Positions 40,143-51,587 are shown, numbered from the stretch's first letter. The stretch: 64,000 bases of DNA from Paralithodes platypus (GCA_032716605.1 CM064538.1:20613954-20677953); one strand, 5' to 3'. The notes: generated from the letters alone by a model not told the origin. Numbers and translations are program-made.

Positions 40143-41395
40143 ATAAAGGGGGTATCACACTGGGCCAATTCTCGCCATTCTACCGCAAACATTGGAGCTA
40201 CCGCCAGTTTCCAGCACAAATCTCACCATTTGATGGAGCTAGGATGCTTCCCGCACTGGGTGGGAAGCTTCATTTTTTGATGGAGGTAGATTGTCACCCT
40301 CTTTACAGCTCGCATTTAATCTCATTGATATCTCAAGTATATGACGTCGAAATATATATTTTGCTACATAATTGTGTGTTTTGATTGTGAGAAGGGCTGC
40401 GGATAGACATAAACTAAGTGAATTAATGCTAAAATAGCTACACCACTTGCAGCTAAATAACCACTTCCTATACCTACGCCACGGCGATTGGTATCAAACG
40501 AAAACATTCGGTTGTGTAGCAGGAGGAACTGTTTTTCAGATGCCTATTTACTAAGAATCATTGAACAATATATTTAACCTAGCCTAACCTAACCTAGTAT
40601 ATTAGTGGACTATTTATGAATGTAAAATGTAAAAATATATTGTAACATTACCAAATTATTGAGATAAATAAATACTACCCGCATACACAGGATCATAGCC
40701 TACCAAGCATTCTACAACCTCCGAAAAGTTCAAAATATTTCCTCATAATTATATGCTACAAATATAAAACATAATAACGCAAACTTGTAGATTGAGTCAT
40801 ATTGAAATATAATTGTCGATATAAATCCATATTACTCCAAATTATTGGTGAAACAGCACAATACAAACGATCGTTTAGTGCCGAGGTAACGACAGGGGCT
40901 CCGTCAGGCTATAGCCTATATTTTGCGAAAAACTTCCTCATAGCTACTTATATAAGCTTCACACGCAAAACATAGCAACATTAACGTATAGATTGGGTCC
41001 TATTACACAAAGTTTGTCAATATCAATCCATATTATTCTACAGTTTAAGTGAAACCACTGTTCTATAGCCTACGCCACGGCGATTGGTATGAATCGAAAA
41101 AGTTCAAAATATAAATTTCCTCATATAACCTTCAAATTTAAAGAAAATTACACTAACGTGTATATTGAATCATATTGCATTATAATTGTAGATGTAAATC
41201 CATATTACTATACATTACAGTATAGGTGAAACGGCACATTATAGGCTAAGGTCGGCCAGTGTTATTGTTGTGTCGGTGACTCACGCAGCCAGGACGCTTG
41301 GCGTGTGTGATAGAATTTGCCGGCGCTACTGACCGGAAACGGAGACTGGAGATTGGAGAATGGCGAGAATTTGGCCCAGTGTGATGCCCGCTTAA
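40143..41395. mobile_element. 1.25-kb TIR element, non-coding, with internal repeats
   Basis: The left end GGGGGTATCACACTGGGCC is followed by AATTCTCGCCATTCT. The right end is inverted (AGAATGGCGAGAATTTGGCC, CAGTGTGATGCCCGC). TTAA follows at 41392-41395 and TAAA precedes. The interior contains about three degenerate repeats of 190-200 bp, with CGCCACGGCGATTGGTAT twice (about 40477 and 41071) and ATTGTCGATATAAATCCATA-like motifs three times. No ORF is present. The TIR resembles that of MITE H at 28896. The superfamily is not assigned. Confidence 0.78.
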
Positions 41396-41452
41396 GAGGA
41401 TCGTGGTGTATCTGCGTGTTTTAGGTGTGTGTGTATGTGTGTATGTGTGTGC

Positions 41453-41487
<35 letters not shown>

Positions 41488-41660
41488 TGAGTGTGTACTG
41501 TATGTTTCTAAATGTGTGTTCTCTTCCAATATTCCAAAGAAAAAATACTCAAACTGTTTACATATACAGTATATATAAATTTATACATATATACAAACAT
41601 AGATGGGTACACAATTCATATATATATACATACAAACATACATACATACATACATAACCT
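41396..41660. repeat. (TG)n and TACA/TATA repeats
   Basis: (TG)n lies at 41424-41490 and ATACATACAAACATACATAC repeats at 41560-41657. The ORF at 41512 begins in this simple sequence. Confidence 0.9.
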
Positions 41661-42479
41661 TTCTAGAATTAATGAATGGGGACAAAAGAATCTAGTGTCC
41701 TTTAATGCACAGAAAACCAAGTACATTCAATGTTCTAACCGACAGAATCTCACTGACTCCCATATATTTTTTAATGATGTAAATATTCCCACTTCCCTTA
41801 GTATTGACATTCTCGATGTAACATTAACTACTAACTTGAGCTGGACACATTATGTTAGAAGCATTGCTAAGAATGCCTCTAAAAAACTGGGACTCCTGTA
41901 CAGAGTTCGAGAATTCTTCACTGACGAGCAGTTGGCCGTAATATATAAAAGTCATGTGCGTTCTCAGATGGATTACTGTTCACCTCTGTGGAGTGGAAGT
42001 GGAGTGGTTGCATTGAGGCAGTTGGACAAAATTCAAAATAAAGCTATTAGATTAATCAATAACCCTGCAATCACACAGGACCTTCCTACATTATCCATAC
42101 GAAGAAACGTTGCATCCCTTGCATTATTCTACAGATATTTTCACAGCAATTGTTCCGAGGAACTTGCGTCAATTGTGCCGCCTCTCCCCATCTTTCCCCG
42201 TAGAACTAGGGCAGCTGAGAGCGCCCATGAATTTACACTTTCTCCTCCACAATGCAGAACTTCTGCTTATCAAAATTAATTTATCCCTAGAACTACTACT
42301 CTTTGGAATTCACTTCCCTCGAGTTGCTTTCCACAAACTTACAATCTACAAAAGTTTAAATCCAGTTGTTGCACACATTTTATGAATGGAGGATGCCTTT
42401 AGGCACATGGACCTTTTTGTTTTATCTGTGTTTTTCCTTCCTCCGCTCATTGTCTCATAAAAAAAAAAAAAAAAAAATT
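41661..42479 (+). pseudogene. Jockey/CR1-like LINE C-terminal fragment, second family
   Basis: The frame reads RINEWGQKNLVSFNAQKTKY, SIAKNASKKLGLLYRVREFF, RSQMDYCSPLWSGSG and SIRRNVASLALFYRYFHSNC. The same architecture as the 2289 LINE is kept (NLVTFNASKTQ, KLGVLNRLRGFF, SLRRNVASLSLFYRYYNN), but the sequence is clearly diverged. A frameshift near 42275 leads to RTTTLWNSLPSSCFP and a stop. It ends in a poly(A) of about 19 (42459-42478). Confidence 0.82.
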
Positions 42480-42482
42480 ATG

Positions 42483-42958
42483 ACCGAGTGCTCCACACAT
42501 ACGTACAGTTTCAGTCTTTTGTCCTAATGGCGGCGTTCCAGGCAACCCTGTTAAGGGCTGCTTCACTTGACAAGTTTTTGGATTTGCGATCGTCACGTAT
42601 CGTCCGATCCCAGGTCTTCCTCGTCCACCCCTTGGTGCAGCTCCCTCCACATCAAATACCTGCAATTTTTCACCCAATTTTATTCATCCATTCTCTCCAC
42701 ATGCCCATACCATCCCAGTCTACTTGTACGCATCTCCTCGCTAATACTCTTTATACCTAAACGTCTCCTCAGCTCAACATTTGTTATTCTATCCTGAAGC
42801 CTGGCACCACACATCCATCTCACCATTCTCATCTCATTACGTTCCATTCTGTTGACATCCTCTACTTTAACGGCCCATGTTTCTGAGGCATACGTCATTG
42901 CACTTCTAACACATGAGGCATACACCTTTCCCTTCAGGGGGAGAGGCATTCTTTTCAT
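42483..42958 (-). pseudogene. LINE C-terminal fragment (WYGH-type)
   Basis: On the minus strand, CVRSAMTYASETWAVKVEDV, RMVRWMCGARLQDR, LGWYGHVERMDE, then after frame changes VEGAAPRG, GRPxxxW-like and WNAA-like residues. The (R/K)LRWxGHVERM motif is the same hallmark as at 12198-12625, but the family differs. The fragment lies tail-to-tail with the poly(A) of the plus-strand LINE at 42479. Confidence 0.78.
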
Positions 42959-43362
42959 GGTCAGAATTGGCAGCAGTCCTCTGAACTCCCCCTAGCCATA
43001 TATATAGTAAACCAATATGTATAGCTACCTACACATCTACATATGTAATTTCCATAGAGCCTCTCCTGGTATTCCATCTGCAGCAGTGGAGGCAATTATA
43101 CATACATACACAAACACATACATATATACATACATATTCACTTACATGCTTACCTTAATTAATATTCCATACGTGTGCGTGTGTCCGTGTGTGTGCGTAG
43201 TGCTAGTGTAAACATAAAGCCAATTATATGTGCGTGTAATGGCGCCATGATTGTAAGGGTGTGTGTGTGTATGTGTGTATGTGTGCAAATATAATCATAA
43301 GAGGGTATAGGGTGTGAGTGTGTGTATGTGTATGTGTGTGTGTGTATGTGTATGTGTGTGTT
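42959..43362. other. Unassigned sequence with TACA and (TG)n repeats
   Basis: TACATACACAAACACATACA-like repeats near 43100 and several TGTGTGTATGTG runs (43255-43360). No gene is visible. Confidence 0.8.
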
Positions 43363-43696
43363 AGTAATAATAATAATAATAATAATAATAATCGGTTTAT
43401 TTCAAGCCGGCAGCCAATGGGGCTGAAAATACACAGACTTAACCTAGATCTTATCCTAATGGATCAACAGAATGATCCTGGCAGCTAACGAGAGCGCCTA
43501 CATACTCCCAAGGGAGTAGGACGTGGGCAGGAGACTTTGTGGGTCCCCCGAGACGATCCGCCCAGATCTTGCCTTCACGGCCAGGGAAAGTTTTTGAGAG
43601 AACTTCCCCTGCCGGCGCCTGGGATTGAACCCCCGACACCAGAGCTAGCGCTCCCAATACAGAGTACTAAGCGCGCTCGGCCACCGTGACCGTGAA
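43363..43696 (-). mobile_element. tRNA-derived SINE, type 3, with (ATT)n tail
   Basis: On the minus strand it begins CGGTCACGGTGGCCGAGCGC (A box GGTGGCCGAGCG), has B box GGGGGTTCAATCCC, a body of about 230 bp and ends TTGAAATAAACCGATTATT followed by ATT repeats. The tRNA part resembles a Leu/Ser-type tRNA. It differs from the other SINEs here. Confidence 0.8.
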
Positions 43697-43720
43697 TGTG
43701 TGTGTATGTGTATGTGTGTG

Positions 43721-43770
<50 letters not shown>

Positions 43771-43865
43771 TGTTAGTGTGTGTATGTGTATGTGTGTGTT
43801 AGTGTGTGTGTGTGTGTGTATGTGCGTGTGTTTGCATGTGCGTGAGTGTGTGTGTATGTGTGTGG
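43697..43865. repeat. (TG)n-rich microsatellite
   Basis: Interrupted TG repeats with TGTTAGTGTG motifs. Both strands have open frames of MCMCVCV or THTHTH. Confidence 0.95.
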
Positions 43866-43987
43866 AGCCCGGGTCATGTTTGTGCATATATTAATATTTA
43901 TATTCATGCATGGTTCGTCTCTCTCCATTCTTCCTTTGCTCGGGTTTTCCTTTGAGCTTCCTCATATTAAACCGACCTCATTATTAT

Positions 43988-44055
43988 TTAAGAGGGGTCA
44001 CCGGCTTGTTTTATCTTTCTCTCCTTTGCTCTCTTTCCCTGGCTTGTTTCCAGTC

Positions 44056-44107
<52 letters not shown>

Positions 44108-44398
44108 CTTGTATTCATTCGGCCCCATTCAGCCAACTGTTTTAAGACGTTTATCCCCATCCAGGTGTCGATTTCTTCCTCCAGCATTGTATGGAGAAAT
44201 CCGGCTTTGCCGGGGACATTTTTCTATAGAAAAATGTACAAATTTAGCTTGTTGTCAAAACAAAAATATATATATGCTGGCTTGCTACCACTCGCCAGGA
44301 AAATATTGACACCTGTAAACGTCGTAAAACAGTAGGCTGAATGGGGCCGAATGGATACAAACCAAAGAGAGAGGGAGAGAAAGAGAAAAAAGCGAGGT
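43988..44398. mobile_element. Foldback MITE, family A (copy 6) with internal (CT)n expansion
   Basis: The left TTAA at 43988 is followed by GAGGGGTCACCGGC. A 46-bp (CT)n tract (44059-44104) interrupts the left arm between TTTCCAGTCG and TGGCTTGTATTC. The first GCGAGC core is deleted (TTCTTCCTCCAGCATTG). Hairpin CCGGCTTTGCCGG and the right arm are present. The right TTAA is lost. Confidence 0.82.
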
Positions 44399-44538
44399 AA
44401 TGAATGAAAGACATACTTGGAGATAAATGTATACCTGGCATATACTGTATATCAGAATTATTATTATTTATTATTTATTTATTTTTATTGTATCAGAAAA
44501 TCTATCCGTTAGCTATAGATAATTCCATACGTCACCAC

Positions 44539-44540
<2 letters not shown>

Positions 44541-44627
<87 letters not shown>

Positions 44628-44669
44628 ATTGAGTGTTATGAGTGAAGGAGAGGGGAAAAGATATGTTAT

Positions 44670-44729
<60 letters not shown>
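44541..44729. repeat. (GA)n microsatellite, two tracts
   Basis: Tracts of about 85 and 58 bp are separated by TTATTGAGTGTTATGAGTG. No coding is supported. Confidence 0.95.
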
Positions 44730-44732
<3 letters not shown>

Positions 44733-44814
44733 AGTTCTTCGTGTCACCATTCATTAAAGTGTCAAAGAGTGTCATGTCATACTCTTTCTCGTGACCACAC
44801 CATAAGAAATTCCA

Positions 44815-45120
44815 AACACACACATACACACACACTAAGAAAATCCAAACGCACACACACTCACAAACACTAAAAAGTCCAAACGCACACACACACAAAC
44901 ACTAAAAAGTCCAAACACTCTCTCACACACACACACACACACATACACACACACACACTAAGAAAATACAAATACACACACACACATACCCATATAAATT
45001 CTAAACACACACACACACACACACACACAAACACTAACAATTCCAAACAATCACACACACACACACACACACCTAAATAAAATCCAAACACACACACACA
45101 CACTAAGATATTCCACACAC
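44815..45120. repeat. AC-rich minisatellite with CTAAGAAAATCCAAAC
   Basis: Irregular units combine (AC)n with ACTAAGAAAATCCAAAC or ACTAAAAAGTCCAAAC. The minus-strand VCVCVC ORFs are artefacts. Confidence 0.92.
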
Positions 45121-45216
45121 ACCCCTAGTAATGGCTGGTATCACGACTTTTACACCACTGAACGGCAACCAATTGGATAGGTCAGGCTTTCATTTAACAT
45201 TATATACTGTATATAC

Positions 45217-45255
<39 letters not shown>

Positions 45256-45269
45256 TGTATAATGCTTTT

Positions 45270-45307
<38 letters not shown>

Positions 45308-45372
45308 AGCCTCTTCAATCTCCCCCCCCCTCTATCTCTGTCTTTCTCTCTCTATTTCCCAGCCTCTTCAAT

Positions 45373-45457
<85 letters not shown>

Positions 45458-45571
45458 AGGCTCTTCAATCTCTCTTACCGTTCACAGTGTTTCCCCTCTA
45501 TCCGCGCTGACCTTTTGTTTTTGTTGTTCCATTGTTGTTTTTCTTCTACTCGTTCTGACTTTACCTCTCGT

Positions 45572-45642
<71 letters not shown>

Positions 45643-45645
45643 ACA
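45121..45645. repeat. (TA)n, (CT)n, CCCCCC and (AC)n tracts
   Basis: (TA)n lies at 45207-45260, (CT)n blocks at 45272-45304, 45382-45454 and 45571-45618, and (AC)n at 45619-45645. A CCCAGCCTCTTCAATC spacer occurs three times between CT blocks. Confidence 0.93.
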
Positions 45646-45760
45646 TTGCAATTTAGGAGAAACTGGCCTTTGGCCAGGCAATTTTTTACCGAAAAATAGA
45701 CACATTTATCACGAAGGTTGTTATTCTAGGTATTTGTTTAAGGGGAGGTAAAACATGTAG
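45646..45760 (+). mobile_element. Family B fragment (core hairpins only)
   Basis: TTGCAATTTAGGAGAAACTG, GGCCTTTGGCC hairpin, TTTACCGAAAAATAGAC and TTTAAGGGGAGG follow the AC tract. The left half is missing. Confidence 0.6.
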
Positions 45761-46135
45761 TAAACAAAATAAATAAATAGATAAATAATAACATAATTAA
45801 AATCTTTATTACACAAATAAAAACAACCTCCTATCAACGTCCCTCTGATAACTTCCCTTTATCATTCTCCCTTTTCAAAAATAAAAACAAATAAATACAT
45901 TAATTAATGAGTAAATAAATGAACCCATAACAAATATCTTCCCTTAATCAGCCCTCTCTTCATTTCCCTTTAATCTTCGTCTCTAGAAATACATAAATGG
46001 GCATATAAAGAAATACAAACACATATAATATATATAAGTAATTGTAAACACCAATAAATATGTTCCTCTATACCATCCTAATAAATGAATACATAAATAA
46101 ATAGTAAAATATGGAAATACAAAGCAATGAACAAA
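45761..46135. other. A/T-rich sequence with degenerate TTCCCTTTA-type units
   Basis: Loose repeats of CTCTTCATTTCCCTTTAATC and AAATAAATA resemble the roughly 100-bp units at 48420-48983. They flank the 24-bp array on the other side. No gene is visible. Confidence 0.6.
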
Positions 46136-48360
46136 ATACATAAGTAACTGTAAACACAAATACATAAGTAACTGTAAACACAAATACATAAGTAACTGTA
46201 AACACAAATACATAAGTAACTGTAAACACAAATACATAAGTAACTGTAAACACAAATACATAAGTAACTGTAAACACAAATACATAAGTAACTGTAAACA
46301 CAAATACATAAGTAACTGTAAACACAAATACATAAGTAACTGTAAACACAAATACATAAGTAACTGTAAACACAAATACATAAGTAACTGTAAACACAAA
46401 TACATAAGTAACTGTAAACACAAATACATAAGTAACTGTAAACACAAATACATAAGTAACTGTAAACACAAATACATAAGTAACTGTAAACACAAATACA
46501 TAAGTAACTGTAAACACAAATACATAAGTAACTGTAAACACAAATACATAAGTAACTGTAAACACAAATACATAAGTAACTGTAAACACAAATACATAAG
46601 TAACTGTAAACACAAATACATAAGTAACTGTAAACACAAATACATAAGTAACTGTAAACACAAATACATAAGTAACTGTAAACACAAATACATAAGTAAC
46701 TGTAAACACAAATACATAAGTAACTGTAAACACAAATACATAAGTAACTGTAAACACAAATACATAAGTAACTGTAAACACAAATACATAAGTAACTGTA
46801 AACACAAATACATAAGTAACTGTAAACACAAATACATAAGTAACTGTAAACACAAATACAAGTAACTGTAAACACAAATACATAAGTAACTGTAAACACA
46901 AATACATAAGTAACTGTAAACACAAATACATAAGTAACTGTAAACACAAATACATAAGTAACTGTAAACACAAATACATAAGTAACTGTAAACACAAATA
47001 CATAAGTAACTGTAAACACAAATACATAAGTAACTGTAAACACAAATACATAAGTAACTGTAAACACAATACATAAGTAACTGTAAACACAAATACATAA
47101 GTAACTGTAAACACAAATACATAAGTAACTGTAAACACAAATACATAAGTAACTGTAAACACAAACACATAAGTAACTGTAAACACAAATACATAAGTAA
47201 CTGTAAACACAAATACATAAGTAACTGTAAACAAATACATAAGTAACTGTAAACACAAATACATAAGTAACTAAACACAAATACATAAGTAACTGTAAAC
47301 ACAAACACATAAGTAACTGTAAACACAAATACATAAGTAACTGTAAACACAAATACATAAGTAACTGTAAACACAAATACATAAGTAACTGTAAACACAA
47401 ACACATAAGTAACTGTAAACACAAATACATAAGTAACTGTAAACAAACACATAAGTAACTGTAAACACAAATACATAAGTAACTGTAAACACAAATACAT
47501 AAGTAACTGTAAACACAAATACATAAGTAACTGTAAACACAAATACATAAGTAACTGTAAACACAAATACATAAGTAACTGTAAACACAAATACATAAGT
47601 AACTGTAAACAAATACATAAGTAACTGTAAACACAGATACATAAGTAACTGTAAACACAAATACATAAGTAACTGTAAACACAAATACATAAGTAACTGT
47701 AAACACAAATACATAAGTAACTGTAAACACAAACACATAAGTAACTGTAAACACAAATACATAAGTAACTGTAAACACAAATACATAAGTAACTGTAAAC
47801 ACAAATACATAAGTAACTGTAAACACAAATACATAAGTAACTGTAAACACAAATACATAAGTAACTGTAAACACAAATACATAAGTAACTGTAAACACAA
47901 ATACATAAGTAACTGTAAACACAAATACATAAGTAACTGTAAACACAAATACATAAGTAACTGTAAACACAAATACATAAGTAACTGTAAACACAAATAC
48001 ATAAGTAACTGTAAACAAATACATAAGTAACTGTAAACACAAATACATAAGTAACTGTAAACACAAATACATAAGTAACTGTAAACACAAATACATAAGT
48101 AACTGTAAACACAAATACATAAGTAACTGTAAACACAAATACATAAGTAACTGTAAACACAAATACATAAGTAACTGTAAACACAAATACATAAGTAACT
48201 GTAAACACAAATACATAAGTAACTGTAAACACAAATACATAAGTAACTGTAAACACAAATACATAAGTAACTGTAAACACAAACACATAAGTAACTGTAA
48301 ACACAAATACATAAGTAACTGTAAACACAAATACATAAGTAACTGTAAACACAAATACAA
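46136..48360. repeat. 24-bp satellite array, about 93 units
   Basis: The unit is TACATAAGTAACTGTAAACA plus CAAA. Roughly the first 30 units (46139-46858) are uniform. Later units (46859-48360) include 4-bp deletions (ACAC lost), single-base deletions and a T-to-C variant (ACACATAAG). Since 24 is divisible by 3 and the minus strand has no stop in any frame, ORFs up to 800 codons (YVFVFTVT, YLCLQLLM, CICVYSYL) appear. They are not genes. Confidence 0.97.
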
Positions 48361-48487
48361 ATCCTAATAAATTATCATAATACAAAAAAAATAAGTAATC
48401 AAATTATTACATACATAAATAAGTTAACAAACTCTCCCCATAAGCGCCCCTCGGTGTATTTCCCCTTTCATTCTCCCTTTCAAATAT

Positions 48488-48532
<45 letters not shown>

Positions 48533-48983
48533 AAAAACTCTCCCCGTTTGTGTATTTCCCCTTCATTCCCCCTTTCTAAAAAATAAATGTATACAAATAA
48601 ACAAAATATATAAGTGAATAAAACTCTCCCTATAAGTGTCCCCTCTTCATTCCCCCCTTCTAATAAATAAATATTTACAAATAACAATATATAAGTTAAC
48701 AAAACTCGCCCCATAAGCGTCCCCTCTTCATTTCCCCTTTCTAAAATATAAATATGTACAAATAAATAAAAGTTAAAAAAACTCTCCCTATAAGATATAT
48801 ACAAATACATAAATAAGTAAACAAAACTCTCCCTATAAGCGCCCCTGTGTTAATTTCCCTTTCATTCCCCTTTTCTAAAACATAAATATATACAAATAAA
48901 TAAGTGAAGAAAACTCTCCCTATAAGCGGCCCCTCTTCATTTCTCACTTCTAAAAAATAAATACACACAAATAAGTTAATAAG
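48361..48983. repeat. Minisatellite of roughly 100-bp units
   Basis: About six variable units contain AAAACTCTCCCTATAAGCG, CCCCTCTTCATTTCCCC, TTTCTAAAAAATAAAT and TACAAATAA. (TA)n lies at 48489-48529. It borders the 24-bp array, whose A-rich unit resembles the ATACAAATAAATAAGT part, so the short satellite may have arisen from this longer one. Confidence 0.85.
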
Positions 48984-49368
48984 TTAAGGGAGCCCACCTC
49001 GCCTTTTTTTATCTTTCTCTCCCTCTCTCTCTTTGGTTTGTATCCATTCGGCCCCATTCAGCCTACTCTTTTAAGACGTTTACCCCCATCCAGGTGTCAA
49101 TATTTTCCTGGCGAGCGGGAGCGAGCCAGCATATATACTGTATATATATATTTGTGTTTTGACACCAAGCTAAATTTGTATATTTTTCGACAGAAAAATT
49201 TCTCCGGCGAAGCCGGATTTCTCCATACAATGCTGGCTCACTATCGCTCGCCAGGAAGAAATCGACACCTGGATGGGGATGAGTTGGCTGAATGGGGCCG
49301 AATGGATACAAACCAGGGAAAGAGAGAAAAGGAGAGAAAGATACAAAGAGCGGGGTGGGCTCCCTTAA
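48984..49368. mobile_element. Foldback MITE, family A (copy 7), complete
   Basis: TTAA lies at both ends and the termini GGGAGCCCACCTCGCC and GGGGTGGGCTCCC are inverted. Both arms, both GCGAGC cores and hairpin CCGGCGAAGCCGG are present. The right arm lacks part of ATAAACGTCTTAAAACAG. It sits exactly at the centre of a larger palindrome. Confidence 0.88.
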
Positions 49369-49520
49369 CTTATTTACTTATTTGTATAGATTCATTTTTT
49401 AGAAGGGAAATGAAGAGGGGGACGCTTATAGGGAGAGTTTTATTCAGCCAGGGAAAGAGAGAAAAGGAAACAAAACTGTCCCTATAAGCGGCCCCTCTGT
49501 TCATTTCCCCTTCATCCCTC
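49365..49520. repeat. Inverted copy of the left flank, MITE fragment, and unit in original orientation
   Basis: 49365-49442 is the reverse complement of 48909-48987. Next, CAGCCAGGGAAAGAGAGAAA at 49446-49472 is a family A right-arm fragment. Then ACAAAACTGTCCCTATAAGC resumes the minisatellite in the original orientation. Confidence 0.85.
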
Positions 49521-49605
49521 GCCCTTGTCCTGCCAATCACTCTTTCAATTATATCCTTTATTTTTGTTTCTCTTGTTGTTGTTGTGGTTGTCGTTTGTCT
49601 CCTCC

Positions 49606-49613
49606 TCCTCCTC

Positions 49614-49649
<36 letters not shown>

Positions 49650-49717
49650 TTACTCTCACTTTCACTTTTTTTTCTCTCTCTCCCTCCCTCTTATTCTCTC
49701 TCTCTCCATCCCTCCCT

Positions 49718-49783
<66 letters not shown>

Positions 49784-49874
49784 TATTCCTTGGCGTTTTT
49801 CAGCATCTATGTCTTCAATCTCTCTTAAGTCAAATTATTTTCTCATATTTTCTCTCCCTATCTCCCTCCGCCCG

Positions 49875-49926
<52 letters not shown>

Positions 49927-49973
49927 CTTGACCATTATGTATCAAATTCCCATTTTCTCACTCATTTAGTTAT

Positions 49974-50036
<63 letters not shown>
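49606..50036. repeat. (CT)n-rich tracts
   Basis: At least five CT runs, with CCTCCCTCCCTC and TCC triplets. ORFs on both strands are SLSLSL/RERERE. Confidence 0.95.
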
Positions 50037-50037
<1 letters not shown>

Positions 50038-50144
50038 TATAGCGATTCCAACTTTTTCCTCCATTCTCTTTTCCCACCATTTTTATCAATCATATATTTC
50101 CCTCGACCCATTCCAAAAAACTCTTCGGTGTTTTTATTTTTCGC

Positions 50145-50830
50145 TTGATTCCTTGCTTCGTTCCTTTGTCTCCTTTTCACTTGTTTATATTGTTTTATTT
50201 TTCCATTGTCCCTTGTGTTCTTGTTTGTTTTCCATTTTTCCTTGTTTCTCTTCTTTTTCTTTCCATTTTCCCTTGTGACTTTATTTTTCTTTCTGTTTTC
50301 CCTGGTGTTCTTTTTTTCTTTCCATTTCCATTGTTTCCTTGTTTTTCTTTCCATTTTACCTTGTGTCTTTGTAATTATTTCAAATTTTCCTTCTTTCATT
50401 GTTTTCTTTCCATTTTCCCTTGTGTTCTTGTTTTTCTTGCCATTTCCACTTATTTAATTGTTTTTTTCACTTGTGTCCTTTTTTTCTTTCCATTTTCCCT
50501 GGTGTCTGTGTCTGTTTTTCTTGCCGTTTTTCTTTCTTTCATTGTTTTTCTTGCTGTTTTTCCTTACTTCATTGTTTTTCTTGCCATTTCCACTTATTTA
50601 ATTGTTTTTTTTCACTTGTTTTTGTTTTTTTATTTCCGTTTTCACTCGTTTCCTTGATTTTATTCGAGTTTTCACTTGTTCTCTTGTTTTTCTTTCCATT
50701 TTGACTTGGTTCCTTGTTTTTATTTTTATTTTATCTTGTTTCCTTGATTTTTTTAATTTTCTTTTCAATTTTCACTGATTTATCTGTTTTTCTTTCCGTT
50801 TCTCTGTCTCGCATTTTATTCCATTTCTTG
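50145..50830. repeat. Pyrimidine-rich degenerate minisatellite
   Basis: Units of about 30-35 bp such as TTTCTTTCCATTTTCCCTTG and TGTTCTTGTTTTTCTTGCC vary. Plus-strand ORFs are Phe/Ser/Val-rich and not genes. Confidence 0.88.
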
Positions 50831-50835
50831 TCTTG

Positions 50836-51090
50836 TGTTGGGGGAAGGATTTTTTTTGACCCGCTGCTTCCTCATGTTTAGCCCCATTAGTTTTAAGAGT
50901 TTACGATGTTCGCCCAGTAGTTTGACGATTTTAAGACCTTTCACCCCATTTATTTGTCAAAATTAGGACCTTTCTTACCATTGAAGTGTCGATTTTTTGT
51001 CCTAGTTAGTGATAGCAAGCCTGAAATACAGGAGGAATCGGCCTTCGGCCGCGGTATTTTTCTACCGAAAAAATGCACAAATTCATCTTG
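50836..51090 (+). mobile_element. Family B MITE (copy 15), right end missing
   Basis: TTCCTCATGTTTAGCCCC, sub-repeats, AGTGATAGCAAGCCTG (degraded core), CGGCCTTCGGCCG hairpin and TACCGAAAAAATGC are present. The element ends at CTTGAAGAGTATATA, where (TA)n replaces the right module. Confidence 0.75.
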
Positions 51091-51185
51091 AAGAGTATAT
51101 ATATATATACGGTATATATATTCATATACATATATATAACAAATAATAATGATAAAATATAAAATAAATATATATACATCTTCCC

Positions 51186-51400
51186 TTAACCCATTAGGTA
51201 ACAGCGACGTCTTTTTAACTTTATTCTGGCTACTATTAGACGATTGTATTGAGTTTTAAAAGAGCTTTCACCAATGAACAGGCTTCAAGCTATCTCACTT
51301 GAACTTGTTTACTACCATTGATCCTTCTGAAACTCCACAAAATCGTCTAAATATAGCTATAATAATATATAAAAAGACGTCGCCGGTACAGAAGGGGTTA
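51186..51400 (+). mobile_element. Family E MITE, complete
   Basis: TTAA lies at both ends. CCCATTAGGTAACAGCGACG and GACGTCGCCGGTACAGAAGGGG form the TIRs. The inner inverted motifs are CTGGCTACTATTAGACGATT and AAATCGTCTAAATATAGCT. It is 215 bp long and non-coding. Confidence 0.82.
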
Positions 51401-51587
51401 AATGTATGATTATTCAAAAGTTTAACATCCTTGGCATTTCATTCATCTCCCATTCCCTCCCCTTCTCTATCTAATTATTCATACAATATTCCCTGCTACA
51501 TTTTCACTGTCATTCCTATCTCTCGCTTCCAATTCTCTTTAATTTTCTCCCATTTACTGTTTCGGTCTGTTCTGCTGGTGCCTTTAT

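Noticed and set aside
40578..40596. CCTAA run as an internal telomere
   Set aside because: Only two to three units inside a TIR element; too short to separate from chance.
43620..43696. Functional tRNA-Leu/Ser gene on the minus strand
   Set aside because: A and B boxes are present, but sequence continues into a body with (ATT)n tail and acceptor pairing is not evident.
45983..48385. Open frames of 800, 760, 398 and 243 codons on the minus strand
   Set aside because: They are translations of the 24-bp tandem repeat in three frames (YVFVFTVT, CICVYSYL, YLCLQLLM). The unit length is a multiple of three and has no stop.
50145..50704. Phe-rich ORF resembling a multi-pass membrane protein
   Set aside because: It is a pyrimidine-rich degenerate minisatellite with overlapping open frames. 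Hydrophobicity follows from T-rich codons.
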